From contig OU452206.1 of assembly GCA_911728435.2 (NCBI GenBank), forward strand, positions 9,702,297 through 9,766,296: DNA of 64,000 bases. The letters are read 5' to 3'. The notes below the pieces were generated by a model. It had not been told where the DNA came from. It ran no database searches and worked only from the letters and a program-made list of their open reading frames with translations. The DNA comes from Apoderus coryli (taxonomy: Eukaryota; Arthropoda; Insecta; Coleoptera; Attelabidae). Both the position numbers and the translations under genes were made by a program. Numbering within the stretch: the first letter of the stretch is position 1; each line of letters begins with the position of its first letter. This document shows, in pieces, positions 1-11,571 of this stretch.

Positions 1-436
1 ATGCATATTAGTTCTGGACTTCTTCCTATTAAGCTCTGACTAGATTTTTAGCAGATTCTTATTTTCAGGTGTTTGCTATTACCTCGTCTTAATTAATGGA
101 GTTGTGTAGTCGGTTTCTTTGACGTTACAATAAAGGTAAAAGCCATATAAAATCATATTCTTCTGAGAGACTTTACTTGAGTCAAAATTTGATATTTCTT
201 ATGGGGTACTTCTACTTCTAATCCTTCAATAGCAAAATGTATTTGTTGTACCCAAAATAGTTATTGTTGTTCATTGATTCGTTGTTTCTAATAATTACAA
301 CCTAGCGAAATTGGACCTTTACCTGTTCCAATCTGGAACTTCATACTCAGCAAAGATAATACGCAGTAAACTGAGCCACTGATAAAATATATTTTCAATC
401 TGATACTGACAACTGAAAACTAATTATTTTTAAGTG

Positions 437-1150
437 ATTCAGGAAATAAAAGTCTACCTCCACAAAATAAATTTAATAGATTTCTCTACAAATTATTTTT
501 AACCATGCATTGCCACACCCAAAGGGGTTAATTTATTTGATCCAATGATTTATAAAAAGAAAATAAAACTCAAGTAATGAGTAACTCAAATGTATTTCAA
601 TAATTCCAATTTTAACAATTTAAATTTTAGAATGTATAAATTTTTTTTGTTTTTTATTCAAAAGTTAGTACCACCTAAGCGATACCAACTTTATGGCCTC
701 GCAACATGTATAAATTTATTTGAGTTTACACATAAAACTAAAGAATTTTTTATACGTAATGGTGAGTTCCAAAATATTCATAATAATAATTATAATATAA
801 TTTAATATTATTATTATTATTTCATTTATTGTTCATAAGAGTACAAACTGTATAACAAGGGTATGATCCAAACATAAACTTACAGTCTAAGATATAATCA
901 AAAAAACAACTAAATATAATTTAATACATAAGGTACATAATTCCTTCAGGAATTAATACATTTCTCATAGACAAGATACAACTAATAATGATAGATAACT
1001 TTCGTAAATTGACTAACCACTGATGATGGGGCATGTGCTCCGAAACATGTATAGTTGAAAATTCTATTAAATTGATTTCGTGGAGGTAGAGTTTTATTTC
1101 CTGAATTACTTAAATAATTCAATTCCACTTTATCATGGACTACATTTTTA
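437..1150. repeat. inverted pair of hammerhead-element fragments
   Basis: The segment at about 437-500 read on the minus strand (TGTGGAGGTAGACTTTTATT, then TTCCTGAATCA) matches 1078-1112 on the plus strand, giving an inverted pair about 580 bases apart. The right arm carries the hammerhead-like motif at 1016-1055 and the companion motif GTGGAGGTAGAG at 1080. Between them is AT-rich DNA with no recognised gene. Confidence 0.5.
1016..1055 (+). ncRNA. hammerhead-ribozyme-like motif, copy A
   Basis: CTGATGA at 1020-1026, an extra T, stem II GGGGC/GCTCC (1028-1032 with 1037-1041, loop ATGT), GAAAC at 1042-1046, then ATGTA. Stem I ACCA (1016-1019) against TAGT (1052-1055) has one mismatch. The fold fits a type I hammerhead with a minimal two-pair stem III. 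Possibly still structured, but cleavage activity is untested. Confidence 0.45.
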
Positions 1151-2340
1151 GAATAAAAAAACTCATTATTTTTATAATATGATAGGTACCTATACAACTA
1201 TTAATTTTGGTTATTTGAAATAAAATAAAATGTATTAAATAAACTTTTAAAAATAGAATGCATTTTGTAATTGGTAATTTTTTTATTATATTATTTTATT
1301 TTAAATTAGTTTCCCTTTACCTTTATCCACCATTTCAATTTATCAACCATTTTTAAATATTCAAGGCTATAAATCTATTTTTTTCTGTGTATTTGACAGC
1401 CCAAAATATCCAGTTGTAAATAATTATTTGTGAAAATCATGAAAACAAACTCCCATTTACGGATTTTACAAATTTCAGTTTTTTGTCCCATTTTTTCAAA
1501 ATATAAATAAAAATAATTTTGTCGTTTATCTGAAGCCGTAGGTAGACCCAACTCACATTTTTCTGGTTTCCAATTTTCGCAGTCATTAACATTTATATTT
1601 AACACCATTTCCCTGTCTTTGACAAACTATTGCAAAAATGTTCTAATTGATATTGGTTTTGTGTACTTAGGAATTATTTTTCGCATTCAAATTTAAGACT
1701 TATAATTAAATTTGTTAGCAACTTATAAATCTTAAATTTTATTTGGAAAACCCACGTTCAGCTTATCAAACAGTAAATGATTAATAGTAGAAGTTCATAT
1801 TTTCCAAACTATTTTTTTTTTAATTACATTTGACAACGTCTAATTACCCGGATACAAATCCCTGCCTAGCGTGTATACCAGCTTTCATGTCAATGAAACT
1901 GTTGGTATAGCTTCGGAATTAGACGCTTCAATTTTCTAATTTGAAAACAGAAAATCAGGGAAGCCTGCATCATCAAATGCTTCTGTTTGAGAGGGTTGAA
2001 GAAGAAATGGAATCAAAATTGAAAAAATCTCCTACGGATGCTAATGCTGTTAGGGAAACGCGTGTCCAGAATAAAAAAAATGGTTCTGGTGAAGTTGCAA
2101 ATGAGTTTTTCAATACTACTCAACGCCAAAGGTTCTACTTATCTATTATAATAAATAACCTTAACAAATTGATTTTATTACAATATAAATATTGGGGAAT
2201 TATATTTTGTTATAATTATCAATAGTGGAATAGGTACATAAAACATATTTTTAAAAATAGTTTAAACTTGCAAACAACCCCCCTCATGCCTTGTATACAT
2301 ATACTTATAAGTTCTAATGTGCGTAGATTTCCTTAGTTAT
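1151..2340. other. AT-rich stretch without recognised features
   Basis: An open frame of 94 codons at 1941-2225 (plus) begins KTENQGSLHHQMLLFERVEE and has somewhat protein-like composition early on. It has no recognised family, ends in AT-rich sequence, and has no splice or regulatory context. It could be a relic of a transposon ORF. Confidence 0.3.
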
Positions 2341-2362
2341 TACTTTCCCGAAAGGGAAAGTA
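2341..2362. repeat. perfect 9-bp hairpin with GAAA loop, in a repeat leading into the microsatellite
   Basis: TACTTTCCC, GAAA, GGGAAAGTA. It stands near the start of a moderately GC-rich block (2.33-2.66 kb) that runs directly into the pentanucleotide array, which suggests a transposable element with a microsatellite tail or seed. The family is not identified. Confidence 0.4.
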
Positions 2363-2667
2363 TTGTGAAAAAAAAATGGAAGTGCCTTGAGAAGATTAAG
2401 ACCATTTCCAGATGAAAGTCTGTCTATCTGTATGTAACTTCCACGATAGCGCCTGCCTAAACGCTTTAACCAATTGGTGTATGAGTTTGGGGGAGTCCTA
2501 GGATGAACCCATTAGTTTTTGGTTGAAATCGCTTTAGCCCTGTGTTAGGATAGGCCACAACCGCAAAATTTTTAAATAGCAGTAGCGGTCGAGGGATACA
2601 TCATTTTAAAGCATTTTGTATCCGCTTTACAGCGATGGGTTACTTTGGATACTTGTCCCCATGATTG

Positions 2668-3058
2668 TATTATATTATATTATATTATATTATATTATAT
2701 TATATTATATTATATTATATTATATTATATTATATTATATTATATTATATTATATTATATTATATTATATTATATTATATTATATTATATTATATTATAT
2801 TATATTATATTATATTATATTATATTATATTATATTATATTATATTATATTATATTATATTATATTATATTATATTATATTATATTATATTATATTATAT
2901 TATATTATATTATATTATATTATATTATATTATATTATATTATATTATATTATATTATATTATATTATATTATATTATATTATATTATATTATATTATAT
3001 TATATTATATTATATTATATTATATTATATTATATTATATTATATTATATTATATTAT
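2668..3058. repeat. uninterrupted (TATAT)n pentanucleotide array
   Basis: 391 bases, about 78 units of TATAT, without a single interruption that I can see. It ends at TTC. The apparent long Ile/Leu/Tyr open reading frames across it are artefacts of the repeat. Confidence 0.98.
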
Positions 3059-4277
3059 TCGGATAGGAAAATACATAAGGAAATTTACACATATTAGAAC
3101 TTATGGGTATATCCAAAGGGAGAAGAGGGCTACTTGCAAGCTTAAGCGATTTTTAAGAATATATTTTATGTACTTATTCCACTTTTAACAATTAACAAAA
3201 CCTAATTCGCCACTTGAGGCTGTCTCATTATTAAATATTTAATAATTATATTTCCATCAGTAAATTGGGAATCATGTGTTTTACTACCGTAATGCTTTGA
3301 GTAAAATCCAACGTTAAAGTTTACTTGTTAACTAGGAGTGGTTTAATATCTAAAGTTTTCTTAGGCATTAGTATACAGATTTGATAAAATTTTGTAATAA
3401 CTGTGATGATGCAGTAAGTCTCTCACTATATCTCCATTATCGGATTTTTTGTTATAATCATATACAAGATATAACATAATCTTTTTTCCTAAATATAAAA
3501 TATATTTTATCAGTCGCATTTGGCAATTTGTGGAGAACACAAATATCTATTCTAACAATATTCAGATAAATTTAATATATTCATAGGAAATCTCAATATT
3601 TAGAAAAATAGTGCAATTAATAGAGAAACATGAGTAATATATATTATCTAAGTAAGTTTTTAAACAAAAGAAGCTTACCGTTTTTGCTGATGAAAAATCT
3701 AAATTGGCAACACCAAAAACTTTTTAAAATATTAAAATAAACAAAGGATGTTTATTAAAATGAATTTATATACGAATTGTGTTATTAAACAATGGTGTTT
3801 AGTGACAAAGTGTATTATAGTGCAAAATAAAATAAAATCCTGCACAGGGCGTTGTTATTCAACAAAATGGCGGAACAGATCAATTCGCAGAAATGACGTC
3901 ACGAATTAATCATTTTATGTGAAAAAGTATATTGATTGATTGGCTAAGATCGTTATCTCCGTTAGGTATACTTAATTACTTAAATATCAAAAATTCAATA
4001 CGTGATTCAGAAACCAATTTAAATGTATATAATTTTTTTTAATCTAAGATAGGTATCCAAATTTGTTGTACCTTGTAATCTTGTACTTGAACAACCGTAA
4101 AATTTTTCAAAATCTAATTGAGGATATTCGTGTCGAACTAAATCGGAAGCATATTCTACTTACCTATTTTAATAAGTTAGAAGTCAATTGTACTTTTTTG
4201 TAAAAATTTTAAATGCTCCTACATCTGCTGAAATTCAAGAAGTCCCTTTCCAATAAGTACTTTTAATTTATACCATT
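3059..4277. other. AT-rich stretch without recognised features
   Basis: No gene, RNA gene or clear repeat pair was found. There are scattered short ATT-rich tracts. Confidence 0.4.
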
Positions 4278-4803
4278 ATTTCATGAGCTTAAGGCTAACC
4301 GTTTTTTCATAAAAAATTATAATAAAAAAGAGATAAAGTTGCCCACAAAAGTTGGAATTTATTGTCATTTTAATTATTATTTTTCTATATTTAAAAACTG
4401 ATAAATTATAGCTTTATTTTAATAATTTAGAAATAGATTCTTAAAAAATAAAATGGTTTAAATACACATTTTTGACAATTTAATTTGAAATAGAATAACA
4501 CAACAAGTGCACACAAACTAATTTAAACTAAACTATAAACAACAAGTGTTAGAATTTCGTATTATAATCAGGTATTTTTGTATTTGATTTATTCTATTTA
4601 AACTTAAATTGTCCAAAAATGTGTGTTTAACCTATTATATTTTTGTTTCTAGTCTAGTCTATTTGTCAATTATTAAAATAAAGCTGTAATATTTAAAATT
4701 TTTGGTTTTAAATGGAAAAAAAAATTAGATGAGAGAAAATTGCAAGTTTTCTAGGTAATTCTTATTTTTTATGGAAAAACGGTTAGCCTTAAGCTCATGA
4801 AAT
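4278..4803. mobile_element. MITE-like element with long terminal inverted repeats
   Basis: The left end ATTTCATGAGCTTAAGGCTA (4278) is the exact inverse of the right end at 4803; both continue into CCGTTTTT-type sequence for roughly 35 bases. Inner parts are also palindromic (TTTTTGACAATTTAATTTGA near 4470 against its inverse near 4600). It is 526 bases long with no open frame, consistent with a non-autonomous DNA transposon able to fold back. The target duplication is ambiguous because the termini themselves are palindromic. Confidence 0.7.
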
Positions 4804-5110
4804 ATGATATCAATAAAAAGGAAAGGGAATTCTCGAATTTAAGTAGATTTACAAGATGTACCATTTAACATTTTGCCAAAAAAATACAGTTCAGAAAATC
4901 TGACGACCCAGTAAAACGCAGAAAACAAGGGAATTCAAGTGGACCTGACACGAAAAATTGGTATGTCTTTGGTTTCTATATAGTAACCACAGCGCCTTGT
5001 ATGCCAAAACTCACAACTATTTACCAATATTTCAAAAATACTGGGTCTAGGCATATCAAACCTTACGTAATTTTTCTTGTCTTTTAGAGCGCCATTTACT
5101 TATGTTAAAA

Positions 5111-5300
5111 TATACAGGGTGTCGCATTCAGGAAAAATAAATTTGGTCTGCTACGCTTTTGTGAACTACCCTGTATAATTGAATAAATTTTTGGGATGTA
5201 CATCTCTTCAGTGCCTAAAAGTTTTGTAAAGGATTTGTTTGTATATGGCTTATAGATATTGAGAGATCTTCCGCCCACACACTGCTGGGCACCCCGTATA
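5111..5300. mobile_element. short element with TATACAGGGTG termini
   Basis: It begins TATACAGGGTGTC and ends with the inverse of TATACGGGGTGCC, 190 bases apart. A partial copy in the opposite orientation lies at about 49256-49375, sharing the ATGTAC, ACTGAAGAGATG and CCGCCCACAC-type blocks, so this is a dispersed family. Confidence 0.6.
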
Positions 5301-5634
5301 AACATATTTTAATTCTCCTGTTTCTTGGGTATACCTAGGTTCAGTAAAAAATGACACGATTTGTATGAGGTTTTTTTGGGTTGAATATAGGTGACAAACA
5401 ATTGTACAGGGTCATTCATGATATTTTGACAACCACCTAGAGCCGATATTATGGATGATAAAAATATTTTTTAAATACAAAATTTTCATGGTTTCTGTTG
5501 TAGTTTTTTTTTTTGAACTATTGGAATCCACACATTTAGTTTGAAAAATTGAAAAAACTAATTAGGCCTTATATTTTAAATGGATCACCCTATATATTAT
5601 AATCTAAAATGAAATATTTTTTGTTCAGTATAGG

Positions 5635-8508
5635 CATTGTCTTTAAAAGGATAGTCTGTCAGCGCTATGTACCGGCAGGTGCTGGACTCTGGTGGCCGAA
5701 CTTTGAAGTACGATTTATGAATGAAAATCAAAATTCTCCTCTTTTACATATTTTGGTAGAGGGGAGCAGGCGCGGGTGAACGACCTCTTCAAACACTGAA
5801 AAGTTCCCCTCTGTTAGTTTATTTCACTCGAACTAGGGTTGCCAGACCAGAAAAGTTGATGTAGATGTTTCTCTACAACTAAGGTTGCCAGACCATACAA
5901 TTTTGAGGAAGGACAAACAAAAATATTCGTACATAAAATTTGTTTGAAAAAGTATTCTGTACTTGGTCTACAAAATCTGCTATAAAAAGTTGATGAGCAT
6001 AATAACGGGGTTACTGTAAAAAATGTGTAGTGAAAAATAGTATTTATTTAAGTAGATGTAGATATAGGTACAGGGTGTTCATGAAATGACTACAACGCTT
6101 AACCACAAATTCCTCAACTAAAAATAAGCCAATCGAGGCAAATAGACATGTCATGTTGCTTCGATGTGCCTCTACAGGGCGCTAAAATTCTCAAATTAAT
6201 ATCGTTTTTTCTGAATAATTGCTAAACGCCTTTATCGATTTTCATCCATTTAATTTTGGAATTAAGATTTACTACTATAATTGATGTGTTTTGATGAAAA
6301 TGTGATATTTTGTTAATGTTTAATAAAAATGGTTTGCATTTTTGTTATCCCTTGTACAAATGACTTTAATTATTTCTCTGACACTAAGCGTTATTATGCA
6401 CATTAACTTTATATAGCAGATTTTGTAGACCAAGTACGGAATACTTTTTAAAAACAAATTTTCGCTTTAAATCTGGTCTAAAATATCTGCGATATAAAAT
6501 TAATGTAGTGCGCATTTATAAGGCAGTAAAAAGGGCAAAAAAACAAAAATATCTATATTTACATGGAGAGCTATTGTTTTCTCAAGAGGCTCAGTTTTTT
6601 AACATTTATTCATTGTTTTATTAAGTATCGGTTTTAACAAAACAAACAACTTTGTAATTACTAAAGAACATTGTCTATTCCATAAACAGTAGAAATTAAT
6701 AAGGATGTTAGAAAACATACAAAAATAGAGGTATAAATAACAAATAATGTGCATCAGCTAATATATTTTAATGGAGCGCATTACAAAATCTTTCAGCGAC
6801 TTTTCTTTTCCATTTCCTACCATTCATAATCTCCAACCATAGAGCACTATAATTGAAAACAAATTTCCACACCACTCATGAAGTATTGCTAATGGCGCGT
6901 TAACTTTTTTCAGTGGGTGGTTCGCCAGTAGCCCTATTTCCCACAACTTCAACAAAATTCTATAACAGAAAAAAAAATAATATAGTGACAAAGAGATGTT
7001 TTCGGCGACATCTAGCGTGTCGCCAAAAACATCTCTTTGTCAGTCATCTCTTGTGCTAGTCGTTATACGTGTCAGTCTCAAACACAATTAGATATAAAAG
7101 ATTACCTACTTAATCGTTCATTAATTATTTACCTGAATTTATGATCCACTCTTGACATCTGGCAGACTCCTTCACTGGGAAGAAAAATTGCTGTAGTCCA
7201 GGAGTGTTCCATCTACAATGTGCACAAGCGTCCAGACATCTATAACAATACATGTTTTTTGAAAAATATAAAAACATGATTATAATGGTACCAACTTTTT
7301 TACGTAAACACGATATTTTTTAGCTTCGTTTTTAGCCAATGAGACAAACTTATTTATTTCTAAAAATAAATCTACATGCTCTTATTACAAAAAATAATAT
7401 CTGAATACAGGTGTCACGGAAATTATGGGAGATCTCTCAGATACATTTGATCGAACATAAAAAAATAAGATGACAATGTGTTTAAAACATTTATATTTAT
7501 TGAAATACCAGAGAGATATTCACTAAAAATGTACCTATAGTTGAAAATTTCTATTACTTAGGTAGGTATAGAAATTAGAAATCAAATTATAATGAAAATA
7601 CATACAAACTCCAGAAAATCCTATCGCTTATTGAAAACTCATTCGATTATCATTGTAAATTATTTTTTTTGCTATTAAGTATTTTATAAAAAAGTGGATC
7701 AGAACCACAGATCTGTGATCAGAACTTACCTTTCGGCTTTGTATCTCGTCAAGGGAAATTACCTATAATCAACACAATTAGCACTATTGTTTTTACTCTT
7801 ACAATAAGTAACACTGAATTTAAATTCCCACTAAAAAATATTTTTTAACTTTAAAATTTAAAATCACGCTAAATATTATTTCATAGAGAAAAATGATAAA
7901 TAATAATGATAATATACCTATAATATATAGCTATCTCTGTTAGGTATAAAACTTCGTATATTTTTTTATGTACGAGTAGGACCTACCTTATATCTTATAT
8001 AGGTATGTATTTATTTCTTATTTTATTATTAATAGATACAGTGTTGCGACTATGACGACTGAATATTATGTGATCGCCAAAATAATGAAGTCAAAGAAAC
8101 TTTTTTATAATAGATATCGTTAAAACTAAGTTAATAAATGTGGAAAACTCAGATCAAGCAAAATAACATTTAATTATATTTTTGAATTATTCGTCACAAA
8201 AAAAAAATAATGTTGGAACCATTTATAAAATGAAAAATAAGGTAGCATCTGATAATTATGTGACGGCTGGCAACATTGTCTATGCCTGGAAGCGAAAGAA
8301 AAATACGTGAACTTATTATACATGTCCGTATGTTCAAATCACGACCTGATTGGTCGAAAAACATGGCTCCCCCACTTTTCCATCAAGATTGCTACACATT
8401 TACTATAAACCCAAATTAATGAATGAACGACTTTTTACGACAACGCCGTCTGGTTTTTTGAGACAGGTACTAATCAAGCGCTGACAGACTATGTTTATAA
8501 AGACAATG
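5635..8508. mobile_element. nested DNA transposon, about 2.9 kb, non-coding
   Basis: The terminal inverted repeats are CATTGTCTTTAAAAGGATAG followed by TCTGTCAGCGC on the left, and the inverse of CATTGTCTTTATAAACATAG plus TCTGTCAGCGC on the right. It is flanked by the direct repeat GTATAGG (5628-5634 and 8509-8515), possibly 8 bases with one mismatch, which suits hAT- or P-type integration. No transposase frame is left. The interior holds an inverted pair at about 5935-5990 and 6415-6470 and the hairpin at 6986-7042, so other elements are nested inside. The superfamily is not certain. Confidence 0.75.
6986..7042. repeat. 24-bp hairpin inside the nested transposon
   Basis: The arms 6986-7009 and 7019-7042 (TGACAAAGAGATGTTTTCGG CGAC and its inverse) pair at 23 of 24 positions around a 9-base loop. 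It is much more stable than its AT-rich surroundings. It could be a subterminal inverted repeat of another small element or a source of small RNA. Confidence 0.8.
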
Positions 8509-8799
8509 GTATAGGTTATTGGTATTAGCTTTAGCTGTTCTTGAGATATTTCAGTACAAAACTTAAATTTTGGTTACTGAAAATCATCAACCATATTTAT
8601 TTTATAATTTATAAATGATATACTCGTATAGCCATCGAAAATTGCTGACTGCTCAGAATAGGTTATTATGTGATAGCATGTTCCTGTCGCATTTTAATTT
8701 CGGCGATGTTGTTTATGGTCCCTGTCTCAATAGTATGGATAAACGCAGAATTCAGCTTATGCAGAATTCCTGTGTTCGCTTAATAACTATGGTATTAGA

Positions 8800-9103
8800 A
8801 TTTTTTTCAGTTTACTTTTTTCTTGGAGTGTTCGGTTCTTATAAAAATTCCTCTTTACACAACTTCTCTACATAAAAATATTCATATTTATTTTCGTCAC
8901 TATCAAACAAAAATCATAACAAACGACGTTTCGTTACTAATTAGTAACTTCCTCAGGTTGAACAACAATTTTTTTCCCTTTCCTTTCTAACACAAATTCC
9001 AATACGTCAATATCAATAAAATAACAAACAATGTTTATTATATTTACAAACACATTTAAAACATTCTAATATAATAAAATACATCTTTATTTCAAAAAAT
9101 AAA
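8800..9103 (-). mobile_element. 304-base hammerhead-bearing insertion with 12-base target duplication
   Basis: It is flanked by TATGGTATTAGA at 8788-8799 and 9104-9115 and sits inside the LINE frame, so both boundaries are defined. It has no open frame. It carries the hammerhead-like motif on the minus strand at 8920-8963 near its middle. The size and hammerhead suggest a non-autonomous Penelope-like or retrozyme-like retroelement. Confidence 0.8.
8920..8963 (-). ncRNA. hammerhead-ribozyme-like motif, second family, copy 1
   Basis: On the minus strand: CTGAGGA (8956-8950), extra A, stem II GTTACT/AGTAAC perfect six pairs with loop AATT, then GAAACGTC with GTC as the cleavage triplet. CAAC before the core can pair with GTTTG after it with one bulge. 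All core residues fit CTGANGA and GAAA. The stem III has no loop, so it could only form in a dimer. Confidence 0.5.
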
Positions 9104-9412
9104 TATGGTATTAGAGAAAGGGAGCGGGGTGTAAGTGCAAAAATTGCTGCGCTGGAGTGGCTTACAATGAATCAAAAACGCATTTTGCATAGACTTACTC
9201 ATTTGTTCGGCAGCCTTAATTTTGGGGTTTTTATTTTATTTCTTTTGTTCTTTGGATATACCAGTATACAATTTGTGCTTATGTTTTTGTTATTGATATT
9301 ACTGTTACAGAAATCACTAGTATTGCTAATAGGTTAAGCTAGGAGGCTGTGCCTCAACTTCGCCTTTTGTCTACTTATAGTTCTCAATAAAGTCGTTTAT
9401 TATTATTATTAT

Positions 9413-10679
9413 ATTTGGTTGACAGTAAATATCTTACCAGTACTTTTGCCATTTGAAAATAATTTATAAATTCATTTGCACAAGTTAAATATTGATTTTT
9501 TATTAAACGAATACAACAACAAAAAATCCCGATAGCAGCCAGTCGTAAAAGTAGATTTTCGATTTATATATTTTTTAATTATACTTAGTCTACCACTGAC
9601 ACCCACTAGTAATAAACAAATAATAGAATATTATTCTCACGCCAAATATAACCAAAGTGTCATATTGACAGTTATTTTAACTGAGATACCCATTATACCC
9701 TAATACATACGTAAGCACGGTCTTATTGTTATTTCACAGGTGTTTATTTGACAAAAATAATTACAGGTGTAGCGGGTGATGATATTTTTTTCATTATTTA
9801 TTACTTTATATTGACTTACATTTACTTATATGCCAACGATGAAAAAACTCTCCAAATAAACATTGTAGAGATTTAAGTGCTCTATCATTTGATATGTAAC
9901 ATCGGTATTTTCTATTAACAATGAAAAAAATATGATTTTTTTAAGACTTTGACAGCCCGCAATTTTAAAATTAGCTCTCCGATTTCAATCGCCAACGAAT
10001 TAAGTTTAACATTCTAAAATATTTCTTAGCATCTCTAGAAGCAAGATATATAGATATATATAGTTATAGAGATGTATCAAATAAACAATATTTACTAATA
10101 ATATAAATAAAATAAAAGACTTGCATCTATGTTAACCTAACTTTTAATGTAAATAAACCGTATTCCAAATTTAAACAAAAAACAAATGTCTTGCTATTAA
10201 TTTCTTTCACTGGTAGCAACGTATTCTTGCTAAGAAATATTTTAGAATGTTAAACTTAATTACCATATACCTAGGTAAGAATAAAAACAGCAATATGTAC
10301 AAACTGTAATAACTCTCATATGGTGATGTACTGTGTCTTTGTATTGTAGCCTTGAGGAAGAATAAAATAAAATTCGAAAGCTTGACAGAGTAATAAAGAG
10401 TTTATAAAAACTCTTTAGTATAAACTACCTAAATGGAAATAGTCTTAATAGTCTCAGGGGACCTCAAAATGGTTATATCCGTCTCTATCTCAAATTTTCT
10501 TTTAGCGCGCTCACAATACTATATCTCTGTGCGGGCATATTTTTAAAAATATTTAAATTTTTTCTTCATCTGAATAACCCAATCCATATTTAATTTGTGC
10601 AAACTATTTCATAAATCAACCAAATATATTGTCGTCATAAAAACATGTCAATCGTAATCAATGCACACTAAATAATTAT
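9413..10679. other. AT-rich stretch with a decayed hammerhead-like motif
   Basis: There is no gene. At 10352-10380 CTTGAGGA, extra A, GAAT/ATTC and GAAAGCTTGACAG follow the same layout as the hammerhead motifs, with a damaged first box. Confidence 0.35.
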
Positions 10680-10987
10680 GGTTGCTGAATTCCAGTAACC
10701 AAACTTTACGTTTTCAATCTCAAGAACGGCTGAAGCTAATAAACCTATATTTTTTTTAAAATCAGAACAATATGATCTTTCATTTTACCTTATAATATAT
10801 AGGGTGTTCCAATTAAAATATAAGGCCTAATTAATTCTTTCAGTTTTGCAAACTAATTTTTTTTACTTCCAATAGTTCTAAAAGATACTACAGCAGAAAC
10901 CCTAAACATTTTATATTTATTTATTTTTTTCTATCATCCATAATAACGGCTCTAGGTGGTTGTCAAAATATAATGAATGACCCTGTA
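10680..10987 (-). mobile_element. intact copy of the 300-base TACAGGGTCATTCA repeat
   Basis: Read on the minus strand it starts GGTACAGGGTCATTCATTAT at 10987 and ends with GGTTACTGGAATTCAGCAAC at 10680. It matches the split copy at 5405-8592. An internal CACCCTATATATTATA motif is also shared. Confidence 0.65.
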
Positions 10988-11301
10988 CCTATTAGAAGGA
11001 TTCCATAGGACACAAAAACCATCATTAAAAATCCAACGAGATACATTTAATCAGAAATAAAATATGGAGTTTATTTAATTAAACTAGCAACTTTATTATT
11101 TTTATAAATTTACTTAAATAATATTAACTAATGATTATTTATAAAAAATAAAATGGAAATACATAGATATATATAATTTATATGATTAGAATGGACACTC
11201 GAATAAAAAATGATTTTTTACACAAACAAAAAGCTATACTTAATATCCATAAAATTATTTAATCATATTTCAGTCAAAATAATATAATATTCTATATAAT
11301 C

Positions 11302-11571
11302 TATAAACTGTGTCCAAGATAAAAATGAGAAAGCATTGGAATCTTGGAAACGGTAAGAGTTAGGTACAATGTCCTAGAGAAAAGTTGTACAATTGAAAGA
11401 AAGTGCTTTTCATTTTTTTATATCTGTTAAAAGGTCAGAAATAAATTTAAAAAAGCGCAGAAAGTCGTTTTTTCAAAAATTCTCGAAACGGGTAAGGTGT
11501 TGAAATTGTACAACTTTTCCCTAGTTTGTCCCAACAATGCTATCCCATTCTTATCTTGGACACACTGTATA
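11302..11571. mobile_element. MITE-like element, CTGTGTCCAAGATA family
   Basis: The left end (CTGTGTCCAAGATAAAAATG, then AGCATTGG) is the inverse of the right end (AATGCTATCCCATTCTTATC, then TTGGACACAC). It is 270 bases with no open frame. A partial second copy starts at 26293 and resumes near 27546, interrupted by other repeats. Confidence 0.7.

Larger units (their letters stand above)
5405..8592. mobile_element. 300-base repeat split by a nested transposon
   Basis: 5405-5627 and 8516-8592 together match the intact 308-base copy at 10680-10987 (opposite orientation) from TACAGGGTCATTCAT to GGTTACTG and AACC. The interruption is the transposon at 5635-8508 with its target duplication. Confidence 0.7.
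8615..9412 (+). pseudogene. LINE reverse-transcriptase 3' fragment, interrupted by an insertion
   Basis: The frame reads LCDSMFLSHFNFGDVVYGPC, then MDKRRIQLMQNSCVRLI, a block found near the C-terminus of non-LTR retrotransposon polymerases of CR1/Jockey type. The same family appears at 29110-29590, with [11 protein letters not shown] and DDVVYG. After the insertion at 8800-9103 the coding relic resumes (AALEWLTMNQKRILHRLTHL, with frameshift). The 3' end near 9377-9412 has CAATAAAG and a TTATTATTATTA tail, usual for a LINE end. Confidence 0.75.

Noticed and set aside
2616..3188. Three long overlapping open frames of repeated Ile-Leu-Tyr
   Set aside because: They are translations of the TATAT array, in which no frame meets a stop codon; not genes.
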